Source: Bacteroidota bacterium | GTDB lineage: Bacteria; Bacteroidota; Bacteroidia; Flavobacteriales; Flavobacteriaceae | NCBI GenBank assembly: GCA_027592025.1 | Contig: JAQCIQ010000011.1 | Location: 1-64,000 of the forward strand | Direction: 5' to 3' | DNA: 64,000 nt | Shown: positions 8,978 to 17,368 of the stretch, piece after piece | Layout: every line of letters begins with the position of its first letter | Position numbering within the stretch: the stretch's first letter is position 1 | The notes under the pieces: generated by a model | What the model saw: the letters and a program-made list of their open reading frames with translations, nothing else | The model's database searches: none | Told to the model about the DNA's origin: nothing | Position numbers and translations under genes: made by a program

Positions 8978-9760
8978 ATGAATAAGCATATTTCTAGTAA
9001 TAACAACCCGTTAGTTAAGCAATTGCTTCAACTTCAGTCGAAGTCCAAATTGCGAAAAACTAGTGGGTTGTTTGTTATAGAAGGTCGGCGAGAAATTCAG
9101 CTTGCCTTGGACAGTGGGTATAATATAGAAACCCTTTTATACGCAGACGGCATCTCTCAAGACGCGCTTCCACAAGGTGTTCAGCGTTACGTTTCTGTAA
9201 ATTCTGGAGTTTACCAAAAAATGGCCCATAGAGGCACTACGGAAGGGCAGATTGCCATAGCACGTATGCCTGGCCACCACTTGAGTGACCTTAATATTCA
9301 AACGCTAAATCCTTTAATTTTAATTGCTGAGGCTCCTGAAAAACCAGGTAACATAGGCGCTATTCTTCGAACTGCCGATGCCGGAAAATTGGATGCCGTC
9401 ATCATTGCAAATCCATTAACAGATTTGTACAACCCCAATATAGTCCGTTCATCCGTTGGAGGAATTTTTACGGTTCCTGTGGCTACTGGATCAACAGAGG
9501 AAATTATTGCTTGGTTGAAATCCCACAACATTTCGATCTTTGCTGCAGCTTTGGACCAAGCAGAAAGCTATCAGCTGACCGATTACAAGTCTCCCACAGC
9601 CATAGTCGTTGGAACTGAAGACCACGGCTTGAGTGAATCATGGCTCAAGTCAGCTCAAAAAATCGTAAAGATTCCCATGTCTGGAAAGATTGACTCGTTA
9701 AATGTTTCTGTCGCTGCAGGTATTCTCATCTTTGAAGCAAAGCGTCAAAGAGGTTTCTGA
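8978..9760 (+). CDS. TrmH/SpoU-family RNA 2'-O-ribose methyltransferase
   Basis: At 260 aa this is the usual size for an RlmB/TrmH-type SPOUT enzyme, which transfers a methyl group from SAM to the 2'-OH of an rRNA or tRNA ribose. The N-terminal substrate-binding part (residues about 1-100) has the typical LRKTSGLFVIEGRREI. The SPOUT domain shows motif 1 (PGNIGAILRTAD), motif 2 (VVGTEDHGLS) and motif 3 (IPMSGKIDSLNVSVAAGI). The exact target base cannot be told from sequence. A weak -7 element (TATCTTTC, 8939-8946) precedes it, so it may have its own promoter. Confidence 0.88.
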   Translation: MNKHISSNNNPLVKQLLQLQSKSKLRKTSGLFVIEGRREIQLALDSGYNIETLLYADGISQDALPQGVQRYVSVNSGVYQKMAHRGTTEGQIAIARMPGHHLSDLNIQTLNPLILIAEAPEKPGNIGAILRTADAGKLDAVIIANPLTDLYNPNIVRSSVGGIFTVPVATGSTEEIIAWLKSHNISIFAAALDQAESYQLTDYKSPTAIVVGTEDHGLSESWLKSAQKIVKIPMSGKIDSLNVSVAAGILIFEAKRQRGF

Positions 9761-9783
9761 TTTATTTTTTTTAAAAAATAGAA

Positions 9784-9813
9784 TTGAATTTATAGCACAA
9801 TGTATTATTTTTA
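9784..9813 (+). promoter_or_regulatory. Promoter of rsh, probably leaderless
   Basis: TTG (9784-9786), 19 bp, then TATTTTTA (9806-9813; 7 of 8 to TAnnTTTG). The -7 element ends 3 nt before the ATG at 9817, so the start codon would be at or very near the 5' end of the transcript. Confidence 0.5.
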
Positions 9814-9816
9814 GAC

Positions 9817-12021
9817 ATGTCTACAACTGATGTGTTAGCGGAGAATAGTGCGATTAAAAATGCCTACAAAGAACTGCTGAGGGTAAGTTACCGTTCCTTA
9901 TCACAGGACGATAAAAAACTTATTCGCAAGGCCTTTGACATTGCAGTGGCTGCTCATAATGAACAAAGAAGACAATCGGGCGAGGCCTATATCTTCCACC
10001 CTATTGCCGTCGCGCGAATAGTTGCTTCAGAAATTGGACTTGACGCGACCTCCATTGCTTCCGCCCTGCTCCATGATGTCGTTGAAGATAATGAAGACTA
10101 CACCCTAGAAATGATTGAAGAGGCTTGCGGTCCCGATGTTGCCAGAATTGTCAAAGGTCTTACCAAAATCAACAAGCTCAAAGCCGAAACTCATGTTTCT
10201 CTTCAAGCCGAGAACTTTAGAAAAATGCTTCTTACGATTAACGAAGATGTTAGAGTAATTATCATAAAAATAGCTGACCGTTTGCACAACATGCAAACCA
10301 TGGAGAACATCAAACCCGAAAAGCAAGTTAAGATCGCCTCTGAAACCTTGTACATCTACGCCCCTCTTGCCCATCGCATTGGATTATACAACATCAAAAC
10401 AGAACTCGAGGATTTAGGTCTTAAGTATACTGAGCCTGAAACTTACGACTTGATTGTAGCCAAAATAGAGGAAAGTAAAGATGAGCAAGATTTGTACATC
10501 AAAACTTTTGGTGATGTACTGAAAAAAGCCTTAGAAAAAGAAAAAATCGAATGCATCGTCAAGGGTCGTCCTAAATCTATTTACTCCATTCGGAACAAAA
10601 TGCGGAAGCAAAACGTCTCCTATGAAGAGGTATATGACAAATTTGCCATGCGTGTCATCTACAAATCAAACGAGAAAAACGAGAAATTTTTGGCTTGGAA
10701 AATATATTCATTGGTTACCGACGAATATACCCCCAACCCTACTCGAATGCGCGATTGGATTTCGGCACCTAAATCAACAGCCTACGAAGCTCTGCATGTG
10801 ACCGTCATGGGACCTAGAGGCAAGTGGGTTGAAGTACAAATCAGAAGTGAAAGAATGAATGAAGTAGCCGAAAAAGGCTATGCCGCGCACTATAAATACA
10901 AAAACAACGGAGAGGATGACAACTTGGATGTTTGGGTCAACAAACTGCAGGATGCCTTTGAAAACAATGAAATTAGTGCAGTCGATTTCGTTGAAGAATT
11001 TAAATTTAACCTTTACGCTCAAGAAATATTTGTTTTTACTCCAAATGGGGAATTAAAGTCCTTGCCAAAAGGCGCCTCTGCTCTTGATTTTGCATACGCC
11101 ATACACACCGAAGTAGGCATGCATACCAGAGGCATCAAGGTCAATGGACAACTAAGACCACTCGATCATCAGTTGTCGAGCGGAGATACTGTGGAAGTAA
11201 TAACTTCGGCCAATGCCAAACCTTCTCAAAACTGGTTAGATTATACTATAACGGCAAGAGCCAGGACAAAGATTAAAACTGCCCTTAAGGAGGAAACTAA
11301 GGCCATTGCGGAAAATGGCAAAGAAATCCTTAGACGAAAACTGAAACAGCTCAAAATTCCTTTGAATGAAAAAGAAACCAATGCCATGGTCACTTTTTTC
11401 AAGCTCAAAACTAGTTTAGACCTATTTTATCGTGTTGGTGCTGGGTCAATTGACAGCAAGATGGTCAAAAATTATGCCTCCTCGCGAAGCAATTTGTTGA
11501 TGAGTTTCATCAAACGCAGCATCAGAAAAACAAGAGGGCCTCAGGACATTGATCTCGGTGAACAAAAACCCAATTTTGACCTATTGGTTTTTGGAAATGA
11601 TCGTGAACAGTTAGAATATAAATTGTCGCCCTGCTGCAGTCCAATTCCGGGAGACAAGGTGTTTGGCTTTTTGACCATCAACGATGGCATCAAGATTCAT
11701 AAGCACGACTGTCCAAATGCGTTGAGCATGCAAGCCAATTTTGCCTATCGAGTTATTAAGGCCCAATGGATAGATTCGAATCAACCTGAATTTAATGTTG
11801 TGCTCAAGCTCTCTGGATTGGATCAAATCGGCTTGGTTAATGAATTGACCAAAGTAATTTCTAACACCATGAACGTTAACATCACCTCATTGAGCTTTGA
11901 TACAAAGGGAGGTATTTTTCATGGCACCATTTCGCTGTCTGTAAAAAACAATAACTATGTCATCAAACTCATCAATCATTTGAAAAACATGAACGGGATT
12001 GATAAAGTTGTCCGAGTTTAA
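9817..12021 (+). CDS. rsh: Bifunctional (p)ppGpp synthetase/hydrolase (RelA/SpoT homologue)
   Basis: The enzyme makes and degrades (p)ppGpp, the alarmone of the stringent response. At 734 aa it is full length. Domains in order: HD hydrolase (FHPIAVAR, then ALLHDVVED with the HD pair, about residues 50-200); synthetase (GRPKSIYSIRNKM, DKFAMRVIY, EVQIRSERMNEVAEKG, about 240-370); TGS (IFVFTPNGELKSLPKGAS, about 410-470); helical and Cys-rich region (LSPCCSPIPGD); and a C-terminal ACT domain (from about 660). Both catalytic sites look intact, so it should work in both directions. It stands before fur and purA. (p)ppGpp is known to inhibit PurA, so this proximity is suggestive but does not prove a regulatory unit. 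Confidence 0.96.
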   Translation: MSTTDVLAENSAIKNAYKELLRVSYRSLSQDDKKLIRKAFDIAVAAHNEQRRQSGEAYIFHPIAVARIVASEIGLDATSIASALLHDVVEDNEDYTLEMIEEACGPDVARIVKGLTKINKLKAETHVSLQAENFRKMLLTINEDVRVIIIKIADRLHNMQTMENIKPEKQVKIASETLYIYAPLAHRIGLYNIKTELEDLGLKYTEPETYDLIVAKIEESKDEQDLYIKTFGDVLKKALEKEKIECIVKGRPKSIYSIRNKMRKQNVSYEEVYDKFAMRVIYKSNEKNEKFLAWKIYSLVTDEYTPNPTRMRDWISAPKSTAYEALHVTVMGPRGKWVEVQIRSERMNEVAEKGYAAHYKYKNNGEDDNLDVWVNKLQDAFENNEISAVDFVEEFKFNLYAQEIFVFTPNGELKSLPKGASALDFAYAIHTEVGMHTRGIKVNGQLRPLDHQLSSGDTVEVITSANAKPSQNWLDYTITARARTKIKTALKEETKAIAENGKEILRRKLKQLKIPLNEKETNAMVTFFKLKTSLDLFYRVGAGSIDSKMVKNYASSRSNLLMSFIKRSIRKTRGPQDIDLGEQKPNFDLLVFGNDREQLEYKLSPCCSPIPGDKVFGFLTINDGIKIHKHDCPNALSMQANFAYRVIKAQWIDSNQPEFNVVLKLSGLDQIGLVNELTKVISNTMNVNITSLSFDTKGGIFHGTISLSVKNNNYVIKLINHLKNMNGIDKVVRV

Positions 12022-12030
12022 CTAACTTTG
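11999..12030 (+). promoter_or_regulatory. Promoter of fur, inside the 3' end of rsh
   Basis: TTG (11999-12001), 21 bp, then TAACTTTG (12023-12030, full match). It would give fur its own transcript with a leader of about 5 nt or less before the ATG at 12041. Confidence 0.55.
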
Positions 12031-12040
12031 CTGACAGACA

Positions 12041-12493
12041 ATGAGTATAAAAGCGGGTTTAAAGCAAAAGGAAATTGTCAAGGAAGTTTTTACAGCTTTC
12101 CTTGAGTCTAATGGGCACCGCAAAACGCCAGAGCGCTACGCCATTCTTCAAGAGATTTACGACCAAGAGACACATTTCGACATTGAAGCGCTTTACATGA
12201 CCATGAAGGCGAAAAACTACAGAGTGTCGAGAGCAACGCTCTACAATACCATTGAATTACTGCAACAATGTGCCTTGGTTCGCAAGCACCAATTTGGAGG
12301 CAATCAGTCTCAATATGAGAAATCATACTTTGACAAACAACACGATCATGTCATTTTGAGTGACACTGGAGAAGTAATCGAATTTTGTGACCCGCGCATT
12401 CAAACCATTAAAAAGACCATTGAAGAGTTGTTTGATATCAGCATTCACAAACACTCACTCTATTTTTACGGAACCAAAAACAAACAGAAATAA
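12041..12493 (+). CDS. fur: Fur-family transcriptional regulator lacking the usual CxxC zinc motif
   Basis: A 150-aa DNA-binding repressor of the Fur family. Residues about 10-85 are the winged helix ([25 protein letters not shown] recognition helix), and 95-150 the dimerisation domain with QHDHVIL (H101, H103), the usual metal-binding HxH region. The two cysteines of the normal LICxxCG segment are replaced: L106 and T109 stand there (VILSDTG), so the structural zinc site is absent or rebuilt. C116 and the closing [10 protein letters not shown] remain. It may sense Fe(II), Zn(II) or peroxide; sequence alone does not decide. It lies 19 bp after rsh and 8 bp before purA. Confidence 0.85.
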   Translation: MSIKAGLKQKEIVKEVFTAFLESNGHRKTPERYAILQEIYDQETHFDIEALYMTMKAKNYRVSRATLYNTIELLQQCALVRKHQFGGNQSQYEKSYFDKQHDHVILSDTGEVIEFCDPRIQTIKKTIEELFDISIHKHSLYFYGTKNKQK

Positions 12494-12501
12494 AACCCAT
12501 C

Positions 12502-13773
12502 ATGGCAGTAGACTTACTTCTTGGATTACAGTGGGGTGACGAAGGCAAAGGAAAAATTGTCGACGTTCTCACCGCGAAATACGACATCATTGCAAGATTT
12601 CAGGGCGGTCCTAATGCTGGTCATACTTTGGTTTTTAATGGTCGTAAGCATGTGCTGCATACCATACCATCGGGTATATTTCACTCTGAGGCTATGAACG
12701 TAGTTGGCAATGGGGTTGTCATTGATCCCGTTATTTTCAAAAAAGAACTGGACAAGCTTAGCGAAGAAGGAATTGACTACCGTAAAAACTTACTCGTTTC
12801 GCGCAAAGCGCACTTGATTTTGCCTACCCATCGTCTTTTGGATGCGGCCAGCGAGGCTTCAAAAGGCAAAGCGAAAATTGGTTCAACCTTAAAAGGAATT
12901 GGTCCAACTTATATGGACAAAACGGGTCGAAATGGCATTCGAGTGGGTGACATCGAATCGCCGAACTGGAAAAAGAAATACCGTCTATTGGCTGACAAAC
13001 ACTGTACCTTAGTTAATTTTCACCAAGCCGATATTGAGTATGACTTGAATGCTTTAGAAGCGGAATTCTTTGACGCTATTAAGACCCTCCAAACACTCCA
13101 ATTTATCGATTCCGAAGAGTATTTGTTTCAAGCCATGAAAAATGGCCAACCCATTTTAGCCGAAGGTGCCCAGGGCTCCCTCCTCGATATCGATTTTGGA
13201 ACCTACCCCTTTGTTACCTCCTCCACGACTACCGCAGCAGGAGCTTGTACAGGACTTGGGATTGCTCCAAGATCAATTGGAGAAGTTTTTGGGATTTTCA
13301 AGGCTTATGCCACCCGAGTCGGATCAGGTCCATTTCCAACAGAATTGTTCAATGACTATGGCGCGACCATGTCAAGAGTTGGTCAAGAGTTTGGTGCAAC
13401 AACTGGTCGTCCTAGACGATGTGGTTGGTTGGATTTGGTTACTCTCAAATACAGCTGCCAAATCAATGGAGTAACCCAACTCATGATGATGAAAGCGGAC
13501 GTATTGTCGGGCTTTGACACCATAGAAATTTGTACGGCCTATGAACACAATGGCGAAGAAATTAGTCATTTTCCATTTGACATTGCCCCAGAATTTGTGA
13601 AGCCCATTTATAAAAAATTTAAGGGTTGGAAAGAAGACTTGACCGGAATGACAACCATGACGGATTTGCCTCAAGAGTTGTTGGCCTATATCGATTTTAT
13701 TGAAAAGGAACTAGACATTCCTATCACGATTGTATCCGTTGGACCAGACCGCAAACAAACGATTTTTAGATAA
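12502..13773 (+). CDS. purA: Adenylosuccinate synthetase
   Basis: PurA makes adenylosuccinate from IMP, aspartate and GTP, the first committed step to AMP, in the cytosol. At 423 aa it is of normal length. Signature motifs are present: QWGDEGKGKIVD (N-terminal GTP loop with catalytic Asp), RFQGGPNAGHT (catalytic His), GIGPTYMDKTGRNGIR, AEGAQGSLLDIDFGTYPFVTSS, and GRPRRCGWLDL. It follows fur by 8 bp and overlaps nothing essential downstream. Together with guaA (32503-34035) the window covers both branches from IMP. Confidence 0.97.
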   Translation: MAVDLLLGLQWGDEGKGKIVDVLTAKYDIIARFQGGPNAGHTLVFNGRKHVLHTIPSGIFHSEAMNVVGNGVVIDPVIFKKELDKLSEEGIDYRKNLLVSRKAHLILPTHRLLDAASEASKGKAKIGSTLKGIGPTYMDKTGRNGIRVGDIESPNWKKKYRLLADKHCTLVNFHQADIEYDLNALEAEFFDAIKTLQTLQFIDSEEYLFQAMKNGQPILAEGAQGSLLDIDFGTYPFVTSSTTTAAGACTGLGIAPRSIGEVFGIFKAYATRVGSGPFPTELFNDYGATMSRVGQEFGATTGRPRRCGWLDLVTLKYSCQINGVTQLMMMKADVLSGFDTIEICTAYEHNGEEISHFPFDIAPEFVKPIYKKFKGWKEDLTGMTTMTDLPQELLAYIDFIEKELDIPITIVSVGPDRKQTIFR

Positions 13774-13789
13774 GACGCTCGAAGGTAAA

Positions 13790-14026
13790 ATGGAACGGAT
13801 TTATACCGTTAAAGTGGTTCCAAACGCCAAGCTGACCAAGTTGGTAGTTACCGAACAATTGCTCAAGGTGTGGGTCAATGCGCCCGCCGTTGACGACAAA
13901 GCCAACAAGGCAGTCATCGGTATTTTGGCTAAGTATTTTCAAGTTCAGAAAAAAAACATTAAAATTCTTCAAGGCCAACATTGTAGAAACAAATTGATAA
14001 ATGTCAAAAAAGACCTCACAACCTAA
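13790..14026 (+). CDS. DUF167 (YggU) family small protein
   Basis: The best start is the ATG at 13790 (78 aa, MERIYTVKVVPNA), 16 bp after purA. The frame opens at 13730 inside purA, but those residues do not fit the family. The protein shows the DUF167 pattern: VKVVPNAKLTKL, LKVWVNAPAVDDKANKAV, and VQKKNIKILQGQHCRNK. Homologues are small alpha/beta proteins of unknown biochemical role, in many bacteria placed beside YggS/ProC or cell-division genes. Here it is within the purA transcription unit. Confidence 0.8.
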   Translation: MERIYTVKVVPNAKLTKLVVTEQLLKVWVNAPAVDDKANKAVIGILAKYFQVQKKNIKILQGQHCRNKLINVKKDLTT

Positions 14027-14041
14027 CTAACTCAATATCCC

Positions 14042-14251
14042 ATGGAAACCAAGGACTGTAATGGAACTCTACTTCAAGATGGAGACAACGTTAAAACGAC
14101 CAAAGACCTCAAAGTAAAAGGTACTGGCATGACCATCAAAAGAGGTACCGTGGTAAAAGGGATTCGACTAACCAATAATTCCGATGAAATTGACTGTCGA
14201 GTTCAAAAAACAAAAATTGTACTTCGGACTGAGTTTGTACAGAAACAGTAA
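14042..14251 (+). CDS. Stand-alone PhnA (YjdM) C-terminal domain protein
   Basis: A 69-aa protein matching the C-terminal beta-barrel domain of PhnA/YjdM: DCNGTLLQDGDNV, KDLKVKGTGMTIKRGT, NSDEIDCRVQKTKIVL and a terminal EFVQKQ. The N-terminal zinc ribbon of full PhnA is absent. No phosphonate gene lies near, and the historic name 'alkylphosphonate uptake' is not supported for this family. It has 15 bp to the DUF167 gene and 8 bp to the OstA-like gene. Function unknown. Confidence 0.75.
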   Translation: METKDCNGTLLQDGDNVKTTKDLKVKGTGMTIKRGTVVKGIRLTNNSDEIDCRVQKTKIVLRTEFVQKQ

Positions 14252-14259
14252 TTCGCCTC

Positions 14260-16107
14260 ATGTACAACAATTCGCTCAAAATTATCCTTAATTTTACCAA
14301 AAACAAATCAGTGGGTTTATTGCGATATGTCGTTGTTTTTGCGTTGTGCAGTGTTGGAATTAGCCATGCTCAAGAGCGCCAACAAATCACCATTGATTAC
14401 GCTCCTTCTTTGGAAAAGGACGCTTTGAAATTTCCAGGTGGAACCATTCTCACTCGCGACAAAACCGATCAAGTGAGTATTTCCCATAACGGGATCAAAA
14501 TGTGGTGTGACCAAGCGATACACTATGCCAAAGACAATTACATTGAAGCCTATGGCAACGTGCTCATCCAACAAGGCGACAGTATAGAGATGAGTTCAGA
14601 TTTTGTGGATTACAGTGGTAAAACGGAACTGGCCATTGCCAGTGGAGGTGTCGTTTTGAAAGACCCTACATCTACAATATTTTCTGAAAAATTGTATTTC
14701 GATCGCAGTGTTCAAGAGGCCTTTTACAGAGAAAACGGTAGAGTTGAACAAGACACTACTGGCACGATTACAAGTCGGATTGGTCGTTATTATATGAACG
14801 ACAAAAAATATCAATTTGTCGACTCAGTACATTTAGTCAATGAAAAATACATCATCGATTCCCAACAGTTGGATTTTTACTCAGAGCGCAGTCACGCCTA
14901 TCTTTTTGGCCCAACAACCATAAAAAGCAAGGACAGTCGCATCTATTGCGAACGAGGATTCTATGATACCAAACGCGATTTGGGCTATTTTTTAAAAGAC
15001 GCCAAACTGTTTTACAACCACACCATAGTCCAAGGGGACAGTTTGTACTTTGACCGAAGCAGAAAATATGCTTCGGCAGTCAATCACATTCAAGTAACCG
15101 ACACATTAAATCATACGGTGGTGCGAGGACATTTCGCAGAAATATTTAGGGAAAAAGACTCCATGTACATCACCAAAAGAGCTTTGGCTATTGGTGTTCA
15201 AGAAAACGACTCTATTTACGTCCACAGTGATTCTATCAAGGTTATTGGCCCTCCTGACCACAGAATTACCAAGGCTTATTACAACGCCAAAATATTTAAA
15301 TCGAACCTCGCTGGCAAGGCCGATTCTATTCATACCGATCAAGCGAGTGGGGTAACCAAGTTGATCAATCTCGATCGTTTTTCGGGGAAACAGGCCTTTG
15401 GCAAAAAAAAGGATCCTATTCTTTGGCACTTAGAGAACCAAATGACTGGAGACACGATTGTTTTGATGGCCAACCCAAAGACCGAAACACTTGACAGTCT
15501 GAAAGTTTTTGACAATGCCTTTGTAGTATCTAAAGATACTATAGGATTGGGTTTTAATCAGATAAAAGGAAAAACTTTGGTAGGTCTGTTTTCCGAAAAT
15601 GTGCTTTATCAAGTTGATGTGATTAAAAATGCTGAATCCATTTATTTCATGAGGAACGAAGCAAAGGAGCTCATTGGCATAGATGTCTCAAAATCTGGTA
15701 AAATTGTTATGCTTTTTGAAGACAATGCCGTCGAAGAATTGATCAAATACATTCAAATTGGAGGCAAATCCTACCCGGAAGAAGACCTTGACGAAAGAGA
15801 TCGGATTTTACGCGGTTTTGTCTGGAGAAATGATGAAAGACCGCAAAGTGTAGAGGACTTGTTTAAAGACGATCCTCCACTTGAACTTCCTGTCATCAAA
15901 GGTTTGTCACCATATGTGCCTCAGACAGAATTTTTTGACGAATCACGACTCAAGGCCATTGAGTCGGCAACGCCAGAGGAAGTCAAAAAAAGAGAAAGCG
16001 AGGAGTCACAAGAAAGACCAACCGTAAAGCCTGTTCCGAAAAATTTCAAGGAGATGCTTCGCAAAAAAAAGTTAAAACAGTCAAAAGATCAAAATGATGA
16101 CTTCTGA
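14260..16107 (+). CDS. OstA-like (LptA-related) LPS transport protein
   Basis: A 615-aa exported protein with a hydrophobic signal (LLRYVVVFALCSVGISHAQ, residues about 20-38). Residues about 40-340 form an OstA/LptA-type beta-jellyroll built from repeated short strands: KMWCDQAIHYAKDNYIEAYGNVLIQQGDSIEMSSDFVDY, read here as two adjoining segments, is the classic 'column' pattern. The rest is longer than simple LptA and ends in a charged tail (residues about 560-615). It probably helps carry lipopolysaccharide across the periplasm. The stop overlaps the next gene by 14 bp, so the two are translated together. The cytosolic aminotransferase next door has no clear link to LPS transport. Confidence 0.8.
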   Translation: MYNNSLKIILNFTKNKSVGLLRYVVVFALCSVGISHAQERQQITIDYAPSLEKDALKFPGGTILTRDKTDQVSISHNGIKMWCDQAIHYAKDNYIEAYGNVLIQQGDSIEMSSDFVDYSGKTELAIASGGVVLKDPTSTIFSEKLYFDRSVQEAFYRENGRVEQDTTGTITSRIGRYYMNDKKYQFVDSVHLVNEKYIIDSQQLDFYSERSHAYLFGPTTIKSKDSRIYCERGFYDTKRDLGYFLKDAKLFYNHTIVQGDSLYFDRSRKYASAVNHIQVTDTLNHTVVRGHFAEIFREKDSMYITKRALAIGVQENDSIYVHSDSIKVIGPPDHRITKAYYNAKIFKSNLAGKADSIHTDQASGVTKLINLDRFSGKQAFGKKKDPILWHLENQMTGDTIVLMANPKTETLDSLKVFDNAFVVSKDTIGLGFNQIKGKTLVGLFSENVLYQVDVIKNAESIYFMRNEAKELIGIDVSKSGKIVMLFEDNAVEELIKYIQIGGKSYPEEDLDERDRILRGFVWRNDERPQSVEDLFKDDPPLELPVIKGLSPYVPQTEFFDESRLKAIESATPEEVKKRESEESQERPTVKPVPKNFKEMLRKKKLKQSKDQNDDF

Positions 16108-17284
16108 CTTTTTCCGCTTTCAAGCACAGACTACCCCGTTTCCTTATGCCCTCAGTATTAGTAAAGCCAAGGGATGTTACATTTATGACGACCGAGGGAA
16201 GAAATATTTAGACTTGGTAGCTGGTGTCTCAGCCTGTAGTTTGGGACACCGTCATCCTGCAGTTGTCAAAGCCATAAAAAAGCAGTTGAGAAAATACTTG
16301 CACGTGATGGTTTATGGCGAATACATTCAGTCTGCCCCAGTCGAACTGTGCAAGCGACTTGCAGAGGCCCTACCCGACCCGCTAGAGACCACTTATTTAA
16401 CCAATTCGGGTACTGAGGCTATTGATGGTGCTCTAAAGCTTGCCAGGCGAGCGACAGGTCGAACGGAAATCCTAGCCATGAATCAGGCCTATCACGGCAA
16501 TACTTATGGTGCTTTAAGTGTTATGGGTTATGAATCCCGAAAGAAACCCTTTGAACCACTCCTTCCCGATGTTGAGTTCATTCAGTTTAACGCTTTTGAT
16601 CATCTGTCCAAAATCACAACAAAAACAGCGGCAGTTATTGCGGAAACTATTCAAGGTGGTGCTGGTTTTATCTTGCCAATAGAGGGCTACTTAGAGGCAT
16701 TGCGGGCAAGGTGTACGGAAGTTGGTGCTCTTCTCATTTTAGATGAAATTCAACCTGGCATGGGTCGCACTGGAACGCTTTTTGGATTTGAGCATTACAA
16801 CTGTACTCCAGACATTGTAGTCCTAGGAAAAGGCCTAGGGGGTGGCATGCCTATTGGCGCATTTACTGCTTCGAGAGAATTGATGTATAAGTTGGCCGAC
16901 AATCCAATCTTAGGACACATTACAACTTTTGGTGGACATCCTGTCATTGCAGCTGCCGCACTCGCCACTCTAAAAGTTCTTACAGAAAGTCCGTTAATGA
17001 ATGCTATATCTGAAAAAGAACAATTAGTGCGCGAACACCTTAAACACCCACTGATTAGTGAAATACGTGGAAAAGGCCTGATGCTGGCTGCCATGCTGCC
17101 ATCGGAGGAATCAGTTCAATGGGTCATCAATGATTGTCTGAATCGCGGTTTAATCCTTTTCGGATTGTTGTATGAATCAAAAGCCCTGCGCATTACTCCT
17201 CCCCTTACCATAAGTCAAAAACAACTGCGACAAGGTTGCTCTATAATCTTGGATTCGCTCGATGCCTACCACTCCCGATCATAG
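16094..17284 (+). CDS. Class III PLP-dependent aminotransferase (acetylornithine/GABA aminotransferase-like)
   Basis: A 396-aa cytosolic fold-type I enzyme. It shows the class III marks: DLVAGVSACSLGHRHPAVV, YLTNSGTEAIDGALKLARR (cofactor phosphate loop), QAYHGNTYGALS, LILDEIQPGMGRTG (PLP ring Asp), and VVLGKGLGGGMPIGAF with the Schiff-base lysine. It is usually annotated 'aspartate aminotransferase family protein', which is misleading. An omega-amino-acid or acetylornithine substrate is more likely. No arginine-biosynthesis gene lies nearby, so the substrate stays open. The ATG at 16094 overlaps the OstA-like gene by 14 bp. Confidence 0.85.
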   Translation: MMTSDFFRFQAQTTPFPYALSISKAKGCYIYDDRGKKYLDLVAGVSACSLGHRHPAVVKAIKKQLRKYLHVMVYGEYIQSAPVELCKRLAEALPDPLETTYLTNSGTEAIDGALKLARRATGRTEILAMNQAYHGNTYGALSVMGYESRKKPFEPLLPDVEFIQFNAFDHLSKITTKTAAVIAETIQGGAGFILPIEGYLEALRARCTEVGALLILDEIQPGMGRTGTLFGFEHYNCTPDIVVLGKGLGGGMPIGAFTASRELMYKLADNPILGHITTFGGHPVIAAAALATLKVLTESPLMNAISEKEQLVREHLKHPLISEIRGKGLMLAAMLPSEESVQWVINDCLNRGLILFGLLYESKALRITPPLTISQKQLRQGCSIILDSLDAYHSRS

Positions 17285-17368
17285 GTGTTAATTACTTTGT
17301 TAAAAAACTATTCTCAAATTTCAACCATTTAGGACATCCTAACGCTATATTCGTTAAAAACAAAGACA

